Positions 1-9,483 of a DNA stretch of 64,000 nt are shown here, piece after piece. The DNA lies in the NCBI RefSeq assembly GCF_003259435.1, contig NZ_QLMA01000013.1, forward strand, positions 1 through 64,000, written 5' to 3'. The notes under the pieces are model-generated. The model searched no databases. It was given only the letters and a program-made list of their open reading frames with translations, and was not told the origin of the DNA. Within the stretch, counting starts at the first letter, position 1, and every line of letters starts with the position of its first letter. The translations under genes and the position numbers were made by a program. This DNA is from Chitinophaga dinghuensis. GTDB taxonomy: Bacteria > Bacteroidota > Bacteroidia > Chitinophagales > Chitinophagaceae.

Positions 1-20
1 CAGGTTTTATCGAAAGGTTG

Positions 21-93
21 TGATCCCGCTGGGACTCGAACCCAGGGCCCATACATTAAAAGTGTATTGCTCTACCAACTGAGCTACGGAATC
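21..93 (-). tRNA. tRNA-Lys (anticodon TTT)
   Basis: A full 73-nt cloverleaf reads on the minus strand. The acceptor stem pairs GATTCCG with CGGGATC, the D arm reads AGCTC-AGTTGGTA-GAGC, the anticodon stem ATACA/TGTAT encloses loop CTTTTAA (anticodon TTT at positions 34-36), and the T arm is CTGGG-TTCGAGT-CCCAG. The discriminator base is A. CCA is not encoded. Confidence 0.97.
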
Positions 94-235
94 ATTCCCG
101 TGATGGGAGCGCAAAAGTAGGAAATATTTCATATCTCCCAAATTTTTTTTCATATTTTTTCCAAACTGGCCACCAGCAGCATATACATCAGACAATATTT
201 TTACATGAGAACTTTCGTTGCATGAAATTCTCGCC

Positions 236-243
236 TATTTTTG
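236..243 (+). promoter_or_regulatory. -7 promoter box for the SDR gene
   Basis: TATTTTTG matches the Bacteroidota -7 consensus TAnnTTTG. A TTTC at 213-216 lies 19 bases upstream as a possible -33 element. The start codon at 262 is 18 bases further on. Confidence 0.5.
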
Positions 244-261
244 TGATGCAAAAAAATATAC

Positions 262-1074
262 ATGAGTAATTCCTTTCAAAACAAAACAGTTGTCATCACT
301 GGTGGTTCATCAGGTATCGGAAAAGCCCTCGTTGCAGAAATGCTGAAACAAGGCGCCCAAGTGGCTGTTTGCGGCAGAAAACAAGCTGCCCTCGAAGCCA
401 TGAAAAATGAACTCCATACCCAGGATGTTTTCACCTTCGTGGCAGATGTAAGCGTGGAGAGCGACTGTAAAGCTTTTATTGACGCGGTTTTAGCAAAGTT
501 CGGAAAGATAGACATACTCATTAATAATGCAGGTATTTCCATGAGGGCCTTATTCAAAGATCTGGACCTCAGCGTACTGAAATCACTCATGGATATCAAT
601 TTCTGGGGAACCGTGTACTGCACCAAATATGCCTACCCTTCCATCCAGGAAAATAAAGGCACTATCGTGGGCGTCTCCTCTATCGCCGGTTATCGCGGCC
701 TGCCCGCACGCACCGGCTACTCCGCTTCCAAGTTCGCTATGCAAGGCTTCCTCGAAGCATTACGTACAGAAAATCTTCGTACAGGCGTTAACGTAATGTG
801 GGTATGCCCCGGCTTCACCGCCTCCAATATCCGCAACACCGCCCTCAATCCACAAGGACAGGCACAAAGCGAAACGCCCCTCAATGAAGATAAATTGATG
901 AGCGCCGAAGAAGTAGCACACCGCATCGGCAACGCTATCGCTAAAAGAAAAAGAACACTCGTCCTGACCACTCAAGGCAAACTCACTGTACTACTGAGCA
1001 AAATAATACCAGGAATACTGGATGGTATTGTCTTTAACCACTTCAGAAAGGAACCCGGTTCCCCCCTGCAATAA
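262..1074 (+). CDS. SDR family oxidoreductase
   Basis: This 270-aa protein is a classical short-chain dehydrogenase/reductase with a single Rossmann domain. The dinucleotide-binding motif TGGSSGIG lies at residues 13-20, NNAG follows strand 4, and the catalytic set is S140, Y153 and K157 (YSASK). The length is normal for the family. The C-terminal segment after about residue 240 ends in a hydrophobic, basic stretch (LLSKIIPGILDGIVFNHF), as in SDRs that sit near a membrane. NAD(P)H-dependent oxidation or reduction of a hydroxyl/keto group is inferred from the family; the substrate cannot be read from sequence. It starts at the first ATG behind a good -7 box and seems monocistronic. Confidence 0.92.
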   Translation: MSNSFQNKTVVITGGSSGIGKALVAEMLKQGAQVAVCGRKQAALEAMKNELHTQDVFTFVADVSVESDCKAFIDAVLAKFGKIDILINNAGISMRALFKDLDLSVLKSLMDINFWGTVYCTKYAYPSIQENKGTIVGVSSIAGYRGLPARTGYSASKFAMQGFLEALRTENLRTGVNVMWVCPGFTASNIRNTALNPQGQAQSETPLNEDKLMSAEEVAHRIGNAIAKRKRTLVLTTQGKLTVLLSKIIPGILDGIVFNHFRKEPGSPLQ

Positions 1075-1148
1075 ACATTTTTTGCCTTTAGCCGTTAACG
1101 TTAGTACGTACAAATACTTAAAATTGCGGTTAATTTACCATCGCATTG

Positions 1149-1156
1149 TAATTTTG
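1149..1156 (+). promoter_or_regulatory. -7 promoter box, distal to the SAM hydroxide adenosyltransferase
   Basis: TAATTTTG fits TAnnTTTG. If used, transcription begins near 1160 and leaves a leader of roughly 135 bases before the ATG at 1297. The leader holds a 17-codon reading frame (ATG 1192, stop 1243-1245), which may be chance. Confidence 0.4.
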
Positions 1157-1296
1157 TCTTTATTTGCAGTCAGGTTGTGTTTACAACGCCGATGGCACCT
1201 TTTTTGACAGGAAAGCGAATCACATTGGTGACCATCATGCGGTGAAGATTGGCGTGTGACAATGATTTACAGGAGTTGGGATTTAGAATATAGGGC

Positions 1297-2124
1297 ATGT
1301 CCATAATTACATTAACATCAGACATTGGTTTGCAGGATTACCTGGTAGGTGCCATCAAAGGGCAACTCTGGCAATACTGCCCGGAATGTCATGTTACAGA
1401 CATCTCCCATCATATCAGCCCATTTAACCTCCCTCAAGCCACCTATATCTGCAAAAGCGCTTTCGCCTATTTCCCACTGGGAACATTCCACTTCGTACTG
1501 ATCAATCTCTTTGACCGACGTCCAGACCATGTCCTCGTCGCCGAACATAACGGTCAATACATCGGTTGCGCCGACAATGGCCTACTCACCATGATCGCCG
1601 GAGGTATGCCGGAAAAAGTAATCAAAATTCCTCTCGCCAAAGAGGAACCCAGAAACACTTTCTCTATCATTAACCTCCTCGCCGCCGCCGCCCGCGAACT
1701 TAGCAGAGGCGCCGCTCTCGGTGAACTAGCGCCACTCACACAGCAAATTGTCGTGAAAAATAACCTGCAACCACTCGTTGGTGACGACTTCATCGAAGGC
1801 CAAATTATCCATATCGATAGCTTCGAAAACGTCGTCGTGAATATCACCCGCGAACAATTCGCCGCCCAACGCAAAAACAGAAAATTCCGTATCTTCTTCC
1901 GAAGAGATGAAGTGATCAGCCAAATCAGCGAAACCTACGCGGATGTTCCTGAAGGTACCAAACTGGCACTGTTCAACGCAGCCGGATACCTGGAAATCGC
2001 CATCAATAAAGGAAACGCCGCCGGACTATTCGGTCTGCAGGGATTCAGGCGCGAACAACTCACCCAACCCGCAGGTTTCCAACAATTATCATACTACCAA
2101 ACTGTCAGAATTATCTTTCAATGA
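1297..2124 (+). CDS. SAM hydroxide adenosyltransferase (DUF62 family)
   Basis: This 275-aa protein matches the DUF62 / SAM hydroxide adenosyltransferase family, which hydrolyses S-adenosylmethionine to adenosine and methionine and is related to fluorinase. The N-terminal TLTSDIGLQDYLVGAIKG corresponds to the family's opening strand and acidic motif. The conserved H-x-I-x-PFN segment follows (SHHISPFNLPQA). The C-terminal beta domain begins near residue 165 (EGQIIHIDSFENVVVNI) and ends with the small-residue motif NKGNAAGLFGL. Length is typical. The stop codon overlaps the ATG of the next gene by four bases (ATGA), so the two are probably co-translated. The physiological role of the family is poorly understood. 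Confidence 0.85.
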   Translation: MSIITLTSDIGLQDYLVGAIKGQLWQYCPECHVTDISHHISPFNLPQATYICKSAFAYFPLGTFHFVLINLFDRRPDHVLVAEHNGQYIGCADNGLLTMIAGGMPEKVIKIPLAKEEPRNTFSIINLLAAAARELSRGAALGELAPLTQQIVVKNNLQPLVGDDFIEGQIIHIDSFENVVVNITREQFAAQRKNRKFRIFFRRDEVISQISETYADVPEGTKLALFNAAGYLEIAINKGNAAGLFGLQGFRREQLTQPAGFQQLSYYQTVRIIFQ

Positions 2125-2417
2125 TCAACCGTATCGTTAAAATGGAGTTCCAGCCAGATAAAGTGAACTCCTTCCGGGAACTATTCTCCCGACAACAACA
2201 ACAAATCAGAAACTTCCCAGGATGCCTTCACCTGGAATTATGGGAACACCCAGCCTCCGGTAATACCTTTTTTACCTTCAGCAAATGGGACTCAGAAATC
2301 GCACTGGAAAAATACCGAAATTCAGACCTGTTCCGGGAAACATGGGCCGCCACCAAAATACTCTTCGCCGCAAAACCAGCAGCATGGAGCGTTTTACCCA
2401 CTGTCGTACTACCCTGA
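2121..2417 (+). CDS. ABM-family putative quinol monooxygenase
   Basis: This 98-aa protein has the ferredoxin-like antibiotic-biosynthesis monooxygenase fold. It begins with VKMEFQPDKVNSFRELF, has the central GCLHLELWEHPASGNTFFTF strand pair, and then the WDSEIALEKYRNSDLF helix. Proteins of this size act as dimers that oxidise quinols or small electrophiles without a prosthetic group, but many are of unknown substrate. The ATG overlaps the preceding stop, which suggests coupled translation with the SAM-cleaving enzyme. The substrate is not inferable. Confidence 0.8.
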   Translation: MINRIVKMEFQPDKVNSFRELFSRQQQQIRNFPGCLHLELWEHPASGNTFFTFSKWDSEIALEKYRNSDLFRETWAATKILFAAKPAAWSVLPTVVLP

Positions 2418-2551
2418 CGCTACTTAAATACCCTGCATAATTTTAATCAACTTTTAATCTTATGCATTGTATACCAATTAGTCATAAATAATAAAGATAT
2501 TTACAAAAAGTTAAAACTGTTCGGCAGATTAGCATAATTTGCTACTTTTTC

Positions 2552-2559
2552 TATTTTTG
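2552..2559 (+). promoter_or_regulatory. -7 promoter box for the DUF2723 gene
   Basis: TATTTTTG, a full TAnnTTTG match, lies 20 bases before the ATG at 2580. No good -33 element is visible at the usual spacing. Confidence 0.45.
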
Positions 2560-2579
2560 TCGGACCTTAAAACAACCTT

Positions 2580-5500
2580 ATGAATTTTAAAAGGACCAAC
2601 AACATCGTAGGCTGGATCATTTGCGTGATTGCCTGCGTTGTTTACATCAAGACAATGGAGGCAACCGGCAGTTTGTGGGACTGCGGCGAATTCATCTCGA
2701 GCGCATACAAGGTACAAATACCTCACCCGCCCGGAGCCCCGCTGTTTGTGCTGCTCGGAAGACTGTTCAGCTTTTTCCTGAAACCATCACAGGCCGCCCT
2801 CGGTGTTAACACCATGTCTGCCCTCGCATCTGGTTTCACTATCCTGTTCCTCTTCTGGACAATCACTCACTTTGCCCGTCGTCTCATGGTAAAAGCTGGT
2901 GAAGAGATCTCCCGTGAGAAAATGATCGCTATTATGGGCGCTGGCGCCGTTGGTGCACTGGCCTATACCTTTTCTGATTCATTCTGGTTCTCCGCTGTGG
3001 AAGGTGAAGTATACGCTATGTCTTCCTTCTTCACAGCCATCGTATTCTGGGCCATCCTGAAATGGGATAACGAAGCCGACGAACCTTACGCCGACCGCTG
3101 GATTGTACTCATCGCATACCTGCTCGGCCTCTCCATCGGTGTCCACCTCCTGAACCTCCTCACCATCCCCGCTATGGTTATGGTATACTACTTCAGGAAA
3201 TATAAAGCCACCGGCTGGGGTACCTTCTGGGCTTTCATGGTAGGTTGCGCCCTCACTGGTATCGTACAGAAATTCATCATCCAGGATACCATCAAAGCAT
3301 CCGGCTACATGGACGTATTCTTTGTGAACAGCCTCGGCCTCGGCTTCTTTACCGGCTTCACTTTCTACTTCCTCGCCCTCACCGCCATCCTCATCATCGG
3401 CTACAGAAAACCTAAATTCAGTATCTATGCGCCGCTGATCGTGATCGCTACGATTATCATTATCCCTATGTTTAATGATACATCTACCGGCACCGTCGTC
3501 CTGAAACTTATCCTGGCAGGTATCTTCCTCGCCATCCCATATGTGCTGAAATCCTTTGGCGTAAACCTCAACACCGCCAAAGTTTTCCACTCCAGCAAAC
3601 TCACTATCGCTGTGATCCTCTTCATGCTCCTGGGATATTCTACCTACGTAACCACCATGGTGCGCTCTACCGCCAACCCTGCCGTGGATATGTATAACGT
3701 AGATAACCCTATCTCTCTGGTAGGTTACCTCGGACGTGAACAATATGGCGACTTCCCACTCATCTACGGTCAGAAATTTACCGCCCGCCCTATCGAATAC
3801 AAAGAAGGTGGTAAAATCTACGCCCGCGGTGTAAATAAATATGAAGTTTCTGGTAAAAAAGTAGACCCAGTTTATGATCCTAAAGATATGATGCTCTTCC
3901 CTCGCGTTTGGGATGGTAGCAATGATCAGGGTCACGCCGACTTCTACCGCTCCTGGCTGGGACTCGGACAAAACGAAGAACCTTCCTTCGGCGACAACGT
4001 GAAATTCTTCCTGCAATACCAGGTAAACTTCATGTACTTCCGCTACTTCATGTGGAACTTCGCAGGTAAACAAAACGATACACAAGGCTATGGCAACGTG
4101 CGCGATGGTAACTGGATCTCCGGCATCGCTCCACTTGACAACTTCATGTATGGCGACCAATCCGCTATGCCAGACAGTCTGAACAACAATAAGGCCCATA
4201 ACCGCCTGTTCATGCTGCCTTTCATCCTAGGTATCCTCGGTTTCTTCTTCCACTACAAATACAATCGTAAAGATACACTGGTAGTTTCCCTGCTGTTCTT
4301 CTTTACCGGCTTCGCGATCGTTTTATATCTTAACCAGGCAGGTAACCAGCCACGTGAACGTGACTACGCTTATGTAGGCTCCTTCTATGCTTATGCTATC
4401 TGGATTGGCCTCGGTGTACTGGCTATCTACCAATGGCTGAATAAGAAAATAAAAGGCGCCATGTCTCCTGTTATCGCCACTGTAGTCTGCCTCCTGGCAG
4501 TACCTACCCTGATGGCCTTCCAGGAATGGGATGACCACGACCGCTCTACCAAAACCATCGCAAGAGACGTAGCAAAAGACTACCTCGAATCCTGCGCTCC
4601 TAACGCCATACTCTTCACCGTTGGCGATAACGATACCTATCCGCTCTGGTACGCCCAGGAAGTAGAAGGTATCCGCACCGACGTTCGCGTGATCAACCTC
4701 AGCCTCCTCGGCGTAGACTGGTACATCGATCAGCAACGCGTGAAAGTAAATAACAGCGACGCCATCCCAATGAGCTGGACACCTGATAAATACCGCGGCG
4801 AAACCCGCAACTTCGTCCGCTTCTTCGATCCGGGAAATATCCCTGCCGATAAATACTTTAACCTGAAAGAAATCGTGAACTTCATGGGTTCAGACGATCC
4901 TAACAATAAAGTACAAACGCAGGACGGCGGTTCCGAAAACTTCCTGCCTACCCGTCAGCTCTTTATCTCTGTAGATAAAGCACAAGTGCTGAAAGACGGC
5001 GTGGTAAGTGCCGCAGACAGCGCCCGCATCATGCCACAGGTACCTTTCAAAATCAGTAAAAACTACCTGGTGAAAAATGACCTGGCCGTTTACGATATCA
5101 TCGCTACCAATAACTGGAAACGTCCTATCTACTTCACCAGCCCTACTGACCTGGGCCTGAACGACTACCTCCGTCCGGATGGTCTGTCATACCGCCTGGT
5201 GCCACTGGCAAAAGAACCTAACAACGATCCAATCGGCATGGACATCAACATCAACAGAGATGTGATGTACAATAATATGATGACCAAATTCGAATTCGGC
5301 GGTGCGCAAACACCAGGTACCTACTTCGATGAGCCTAACAGAAAAATGCTCCTGTACCTCCGTCAGGCATTCTCTAAACTGGGCGTTGCCATGGCTGCCG
5401 ACGGTAAGAAAGATAGCGCACTGAAAGCACTGAACTATATGGATAAAAATATCCTGGATCAGAACTATCCTTACGCAATGACCTCTCCTGGTAATATGCA

Positions 5501-5789
5501 CAACTACACCTCCCTGCAGGCTGCTTACGCTTTCTACCAGGCCGGTGATGTGAAAAAAGGTGACGAAATCGCTGATAAAATCATCAAAGATTGTAACCAG
5601 CAGATTCGCTACTACAACCAACTGCCAGACAACAGAATGACAGATGACCTCAAACGCGACGGACAAGCGGCTCAACAAATGATCGCCTGGATGGAACGTA
5701 TGAAAATAGACTTCGGTCACCCACAACAACATCCTGCTACTTCTGAAAATGGCGTACAGGTAAATACCACAGATTCAGTTAAGAAATAA
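2580..5789 (+). CDS. DUF2723 GT-C membrane protein (probable protein O-glycosyltransferase)
   Basis: This is a 1069-aa multi-spanning membrane protein. The N-terminal DUF2723 domain carries the signature WDCGEF (residues 33-38) followed by IPHPPGAPLF (47-56), on the first periplasmic loop. About a dozen hydrophobic segments follow up to about residue 670, with a long soluble insertion around residues 370-540. The C-terminal ~400 residues are soluble and end in helical, TPR-like repeats (SALKALNYMDKNIL; AAYAFYQAGDVKKGDEIA). The architecture is GT-C glycosyltransferase-like. The eukaryotic DUF2723 protein TMEM260 is reported as a protein O-mannosyltransferase, so O-glycosylation of exported proteins with a lipid-linked donor is the best inference. 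It is monocistronic with its own promoter and terminator. Confidence 0.82.
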   Translation: MNFKRTNNIVGWIICVIACVVYIKTMEATGSLWDCGEFISSAYKVQIPHPPGAPLFVLLGRLFSFFLKPSQAALGVNTMSALASGFTILFLFWTITHFARRLMVKAGEEISREKMIAIMGAGAVGALAYTFSDSFWFSAVEGEVYAMSSFFTAIVFWAILKWDNEADEPYADRWIVLIAYLLGLSIGVHLLNLLTIPAMVMVYYFRKYKATGWGTFWAFMVGCALTGIVQKFIIQDTIKASGYMDVFFVNSLGLGFFTGFTFYFLALTAILIIGYRKPKFSIYAPLIVIATIIIIPMFNDTSTGTVVLKLILAGIFLAIPYVLKSFGVNLNTAKVFHSSKLTIAVILFMLLGYSTYVTTMVRSTANPAVDMYNVDNPISLVGYLGREQYGDFPLIYGQKFTARPIEYKEGGKIYARGVNKYEVSGKKVDPVYDPKDMMLFPRVWDGSNDQGHADFYRSWLGLGQNEEPSFGDNVKFFLQYQVNFMYFRYFMWNFAGKQNDTQGYGNVRDGNWISGIAPLDNFMYGDQSAMPDSLNNNKAHNRLFMLPFILGILGFFFHYKYNRKDTLVVSLLFFFTGFAIVLYLNQAGNQPRERDYAYVGSFYAYAIWIGLGVLAIYQWLNKKIKGAMSPVIATVVCLLAVPTLMAFQEWDDHDRSTKTIARDVAKDYLESCAPNAILFTVGDNDTYPLWYAQEVEGIRTDVRVINLSLLGVDWYIDQQRVKVNNSDAIPMSWTPDKYRGETRNFVRFFDPGNIPADKYFNLKEIVNFMGSDDPNNKVQTQDGGSENFLPTRQLFISVDKAQVLKDGVVSAADSARIMPQVPFKISKNYLVKNDLAVYDIIATNNWKRPIYFTSPTDLGLNDYLRPDGLSYRLVPLAKEPNNDPIGMDININRDVMYNNMMTKFEFGGAQTPGTYFDEPNRKMLLYLRQAFSKLGVAMAADGKKDSALKALNYMDKNILDQNYPYAMTSPGNMHNYTSLQAAYAFYQAGDVKKGDEIADKIIKDCNQQIRYYNQLPDNRMTDDLKRDGQAAQQMIAWMERMKIDFGHPQQHPATSENGVQVNTTDSVKK

Positions 5790-5810
5790 TCACCTGATTC
5801 TATCCATATA

Positions 5811-5846
5811 AAAGGCCCGTCTCTACAAGTAGAGACGGGCCTTTTT
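5811..5846 (+). terminator. Rho-independent terminator after the DUF2723 gene
   Basis: A perfect 16-bp stem (5811-5826 with 5829-5844, core GTCTCTAC/GTAGAGAC) is followed by a short T run. The same core recurs in the terminators at 46654 and 57199. Confidence 0.9.
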
Positions 5847-5969
5847 AGTTTCCACTCCTATCAATTTCCGGATCGCGTAACTCCTTTTCCGGATTCGAGT
5901 CTCCCCAAAAAATTCTACTTCAGAAATTTGCCCCCTCAAACGGAAATATTTCAACCACTTCAATAACAA

Positions 5970-8423
5970 ATGATGTTAAGAAAAATCTCAGTCCTAACAA
6001 CACTATTACTGGCCTACGCCGCAATAGTGTCAGCACAGCATAATACAGGAAGTATCAAAGGAAGTGTCATTACCAGCGATGGCCAGCCCGGCTCATTTGT
6101 CACCATCCAGGTGAAAAGCAGTGGCAGAGGTACCGTTACAGATGTGAAAGGCGACTTCTCCCTCCGTAAACTGGAACCTGGCACTTATACCCTACAGCTC
6201 TCCCTGATGGGCTATAATTCCAAAGAACAAGACGTTACCGTAAGTGCAGGAAATACAACACAGGTGCAGATCCGACTGGAAGTTTCAGACAGACAACTGT
6301 CTGAAGTCACCATCACCGGCTCTCAACGCCGCTTTACCAATAAAGAATCTCAATATATCGCCAAACTCCCCCTGCGTAACCTGGAAAATCCCCAGGTCTA
6401 TTCTGTGGTAAACGCTCAGTTATTACAACAACAAGTGACCACCAACCTGGATGATGCCCTGAAAAATGTTCCAGGCATCACCAAACTCTGGTCCTCTACC
6501 GGCCGCCCTTCCGATGGAGCAGGATACTTCTCCCTCCGTGGCTTTGCCGTACAACCTACCATGGTAAACGGTTTGCCCGGCCTCACCAACGGCATCGGCG
6601 ATCCCGCCTATGTGGAAAGAATGGAAGTACTGAAAGGCCCTTCCGGTACGCTCTATGGTAGCTCCCTGATTTCCTTCGGTGGACTCATCAATCTCGTTAC
6701 AAAGAAACCTTATGACGGCTTCGGTGGCGAAATTGCCTACACTGCAGGCAGCTACGGTCTGAATCGTGTATCCGCCGACGTTAATACCCCGCTGAAACAG
6801 GACAACTCCCTGACCATGCGCACCATCGCTTCCTACCAGTCACAAAACTCCTGGCAGGATGCCGGCTGGTCTAAAAGCCTGTTCTTCGCTCCAAGCCTGC
6901 AATACCGCGTCAACGATAAACTCACCTTTAACTTTAACTCCGTATTCAGCACCGGCGAATCTACCAACGCCCTCATGGTATTCCTCAACAGAAGCCGACC
7001 ACTGATCGCACATAATCCTACAGAACTGGGAATGGACTTCAAACGCTCCTTCACCAGCGATGATATCACCTATAAAACGCCTACCATCAACCTCCAGGCA
7101 CAGGCTACCTATAAAATTTCCAACAACTGGACCTCCCAAACAAATGTTTCCCGGAGCGAAGCCCGCAGCAATGGCTATTATAGCTACGTGATGTTCCTGG
7201 ACAGAGGTAACTTCCCTGCTGGCGCCAACAGAGCCAATGATACGCTCCTGAGCCGTTTTGTCTATCATCAGAATTCTACGACTTCCAATACGGATATCCA
7301 ACAGAACTTCACCGGCGATTTCAAAATCGGAAATGTGCGCAACCGCATACTGGTAGGATTTGATTATATGCAGATGGAAGTCCGCAACGACAACTCTCCT
7401 TATCTGATGTTCGATAGCGTAAGCGCGGTAAATAAAAACGATCCAAACTATTATAACCTGAACCGCCAAAGCGTAGATGCTAAACTCGCTGCTGCTAACC
7501 AGGCCGGCGCTACGAAAAACAGAACCACCAACAATACTTACAGCGTCTATGTTTCCGACGTTGTAAATATCACAGACAGGCTCCTGGCCATGGCCAGCCT
7601 GCGCTTTGACTACTTCGATTATAAAGGCGTTACCAATTATATCAGCAATAAAGTGCCAACCCCTTACACCCAAACTGCCTGGTCGCCAAAGTTTGGCCTG
7701 GTATACGAAGTAGTAAAAGACCAGGTTAGTTTGTTCGCGAATTATATGAATGGTTTTCAGAATGTTGCTCCGCAGACACAACCTCTCCCCGAACTCAATA
7801 CTACCTTTAAGCCTCAACAGGCTAATCAGCTGGAAGGTGGGGTAAAACTGGATGCGTTCAACCATAAACTCAGCTTCACCGCTACTTACTACGATATCAA
7901 AGTAACGAATATCCTGAACCAGAGTGTTTATGTAGACGCCAGCGGCAATAAACTCAACTACACCACCCAGGGTGGAAAGCAAAGTAGTCGCGGCGTAGAA
8001 CTGGAAGCTACGGCTAATCCGCTGCCAGGACTGAACATCGTGGCCGGTTACAGTCACAATGAAAGTAAACTGGAAGATACCTACGAATACCAGGAAGGTC
8101 TCCGTCCGGTAACCGCAGGTCCTAAAGATCTGGCGAACCTCTGGATCAGCTATGCCGTAAGCAGTGGTAAATTACACGGACTGGGAGCGGGTTTCGGTGG
8201 AAACTATGTAAGCGACAATGTGGTTGCCAACAACCGGATTGTAGGAAAATTCACACTCCCCGCATATACAGTGCTGAACGCTTCTGTATTCTATGATACA
8301 AAGAAATATGTACTGACCCTGAAAGTCAATAACCTGACCAACAAAGAATACTATAACGGCTGGACGACAGTAGAAAGACAAATGCCCCGCAACGTAGCTG
8401 GCAGTATCGCTTTCCGTTTCTAA
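5970..8423 (+). CDS. TonB-dependent siderophore-type receptor
   Basis: This 817-aa outer-membrane receptor has a signal peptide (MLRKISVLTTLLLAYAAIVSAQ), a carboxypeptidase-regulatory-like domain at about residues 25-105 (GSIKGSVITSDGQPG...), a TonB plug at about 115-245 (LDDALKNVPGI, YVERMEVLKGPSGTLYG) and a 22-strand barrel ending in aromatic FRF. The plug layout and length resemble the FhuA/FecA siderophore-receptor class rather than SusC. The barrel sequence VFLNRSRPLIAHNP and neighbours give no ligand clue, and no siderophore biosynthesis or Fur box was recognised nearby. Two adjacent ATGs (5970 and 5973) are possible starts. It is flanked by terminators, so it is transcribed alone. Confidence 0.88.
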   Translation: MMLRKISVLTTLLLAYAAIVSAQHNTGSIKGSVITSDGQPGSFVTIQVKSSGRGTVTDVKGDFSLRKLEPGTYTLQLSLMGYNSKEQDVTVSAGNTTQVQIRLEVSDRQLSEVTITGSQRRFTNKESQYIAKLPLRNLENPQVYSVVNAQLLQQQVTTNLDDALKNVPGITKLWSSTGRPSDGAGYFSLRGFAVQPTMVNGLPGLTNGIGDPAYVERMEVLKGPSGTLYGSSLISFGGLINLVTKKPYDGFGGEIAYTAGSYGLNRVSADVNTPLKQDNSLTMRTIASYQSQNSWQDAGWSKSLFFAPSLQYRVNDKLTFNFNSVFSTGESTNALMVFLNRSRPLIAHNPTELGMDFKRSFTSDDITYKTPTINLQAQATYKISNNWTSQTNVSRSEARSNGYYSYVMFLDRGNFPAGANRANDTLLSRFVYHQNSTTSNTDIQQNFTGDFKIGNVRNRILVGFDYMQMEVRNDNSPYLMFDSVSAVNKNDPNYYNLNRQSVDAKLAAANQAGATKNRTTNNTYSVYVSDVVNITDRLLAMASLRFDYFDYKGVTNYISNKVPTPYTQTAWSPKFGLVYEVVKDQVSLFANYMNGFQNVAPQTQPLPELNTTFKPQQANQLEGGVKLDAFNHKLSFTATYYDIKVTNILNQSVYVDASGNKLNYTTQGGKQSSRGVELEATANPLPGLNIVAGYSHNESKLEDTYEYQEGLRPVTAGPKDLANLWISYAVSSGKLHGLGAGFGGNYVSDNVVANNRIVGKFTLPAYTVLNASVFYDTKKYVLTLKVNNLTNKEYYNGWTTVERQMPRNVAGSIAFRF

Positions 8424-8455
8424 AGACACGCGTCTCCCTGAAATATCATACAAAC

Positions 8456-8490
8456 AATAAAGGCCCTCTGCTAAGCAGCGGGCCTTTATT
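8456..8490. terminator. Bidirectional terminator between receptor and isomerase-like gene
   Basis: An 11-bp stem AATAAAGGCCC (8456-8466) / GGGCCTTTATT (8480-8490) has an inner GCT/AGC extension. It lies between convergent genes and has A/T tracts on both sides. Confidence 0.85.
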
Positions 8491-8518
8491 GTGTAAAAAA
8501 CGAGTTAAAAATCGTGTA

Positions 8519-9364
8519 TTAGAGGTTGCTCACCATTGTTCTCCAGTAAGCAGCGCTTTCTTTCACTTCAGGAACGCTGTTATCCCAATGGTATTCATAC
8601 TCCACAGAGAATAAGCCTTTGAATTTCTGTGCCTTCAGCTCTTCCAGTACAGCAGGAATCTGAGAAACGCCATTACCCCAAACTACGTCATGGGCTTCAG
8701 GAGATTTCTCATTCAGGTCTTTAAAGTGCAGAGAAACCACACGACCATTCAGCTTTTTCAGACATTCTACCGGGTCCAGGCCAGAACGTACCCAGTGACC
8801 GATATCCGCGCAAGCGCCCATTAGCTTACTTCTGCCTTTGATAGCCGCCAGCACACTGTCTGGATGCCAGTAATGGCTTGGTTTAGGGTGATCGTGGATC
8901 GCTACTTTGATATTATATTGATCGCAGAGAGAAGAGATCAGATCGAGGAATTGTGGCTGAGGTTCAGTAGTAATGCTCTGAATACCCATTCTGTTGGCAA
9001 AATCGAACAGCATTCTCCATTCAGCCGCAGATGGCGGTACCACCACACCAAATGCCATCAGCACTTTGTGCTTCTTTTTAATCAGTTGTTTCAGCTGTTC
9101 CTGCTTTTCAGGTCCCATATGATAGTCAAATGTACCTTCCAGGCCGCCACCCAGTTTCTGCCCAGGGAATGCCTCCACATACTGGATACCGCAACTGTCC
9201 ATTTTGTCCAGCGCCTCTGCAAAGGTAAAGCGGTTAAAGGTGTAAGCCTGTGCGCCAAGTTTCCAGCCCAATGCATCTGCTCTGGCCTGCGCACCGGCAC
9301 TTTGTGCAAATAATGCAGCCGCCAGGCCGCCAGCCAGCATTAATGCATTTCTCAGTTTTTTCAT
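8519..9364 (-). CDS. Exported sugar phosphate isomerase/epimerase-like TIM barrel protein
   Basis: From the ATG at 9364 the protein is 281 aa with a clear signal peptide (MKKLRNALMLAGGLAAALFA, Ala-x-Ala type cleavage at SAGAQA). I chose this ATG because the upstream in-frame ATGs would place a charged segment before the signal. The mature part is an AP-endonuclease-2 / xylose-isomerase-like TIM barrel: KLGAQAYTF, CGIQYVEAFPG, IKVAIHDHPKP, MGACADIGHWVRSG, VVSLHFKDL and FSVEYEYHW contain the usual metal-binding Glu/His/Asp residues. Periplasmic members of this family are common in Bacteroidota and act on sugars or related polyols. The substrate is unknown. It is alone on its strand. Confidence 0.85.
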   Translation of the reverse strand: MKKLRNALMLAGGLAAALFAQSAGAQARADALGWKLGAQAYTFNRFTFAEALDKMDSCGIQYVEAFPGQKLGGGLEGTFDYHMGPEKQEQLKQLIKKKHKVLMAFGVVVPPSAAEWRMLFDFANRMGIQSITTEPQPQFLDLISSLCDQYNIKVAIHDHPKPSHYWHPDSVLAAIKGRSKLMGACADIGHWVRSGLDPVECLKKLNGRVVSLHFKDLNEKSPEAHDVVWGNGVSQIPAVLEELKAQKFKGLFSVEYEYHWDNSVPEVKESAAYWRTMVSNL

Positions 9365-9483
9365 ATAGATATTTTTTTGATGATTGAAAGTAATAGCTTT
9401 CATGATAAAATGCAAATATCTGTCCGGTTTATTCGTTTGAGTATTCCAGGATTTTTTCGTTAATTTTAGGTAGAACTAGTGCT

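Noticed and set aside
1192..1245. 17-codon gene before the SAM hydroxide adenosyltransferase
   Set aside because: Too short and no ribosome site; noted only as a possible leader frame.
2979..4199. Long open frame opposite the DUF2723 gene
   Set aside because: Antisense shadow of a clear membrane protein; composition is not protein-like.
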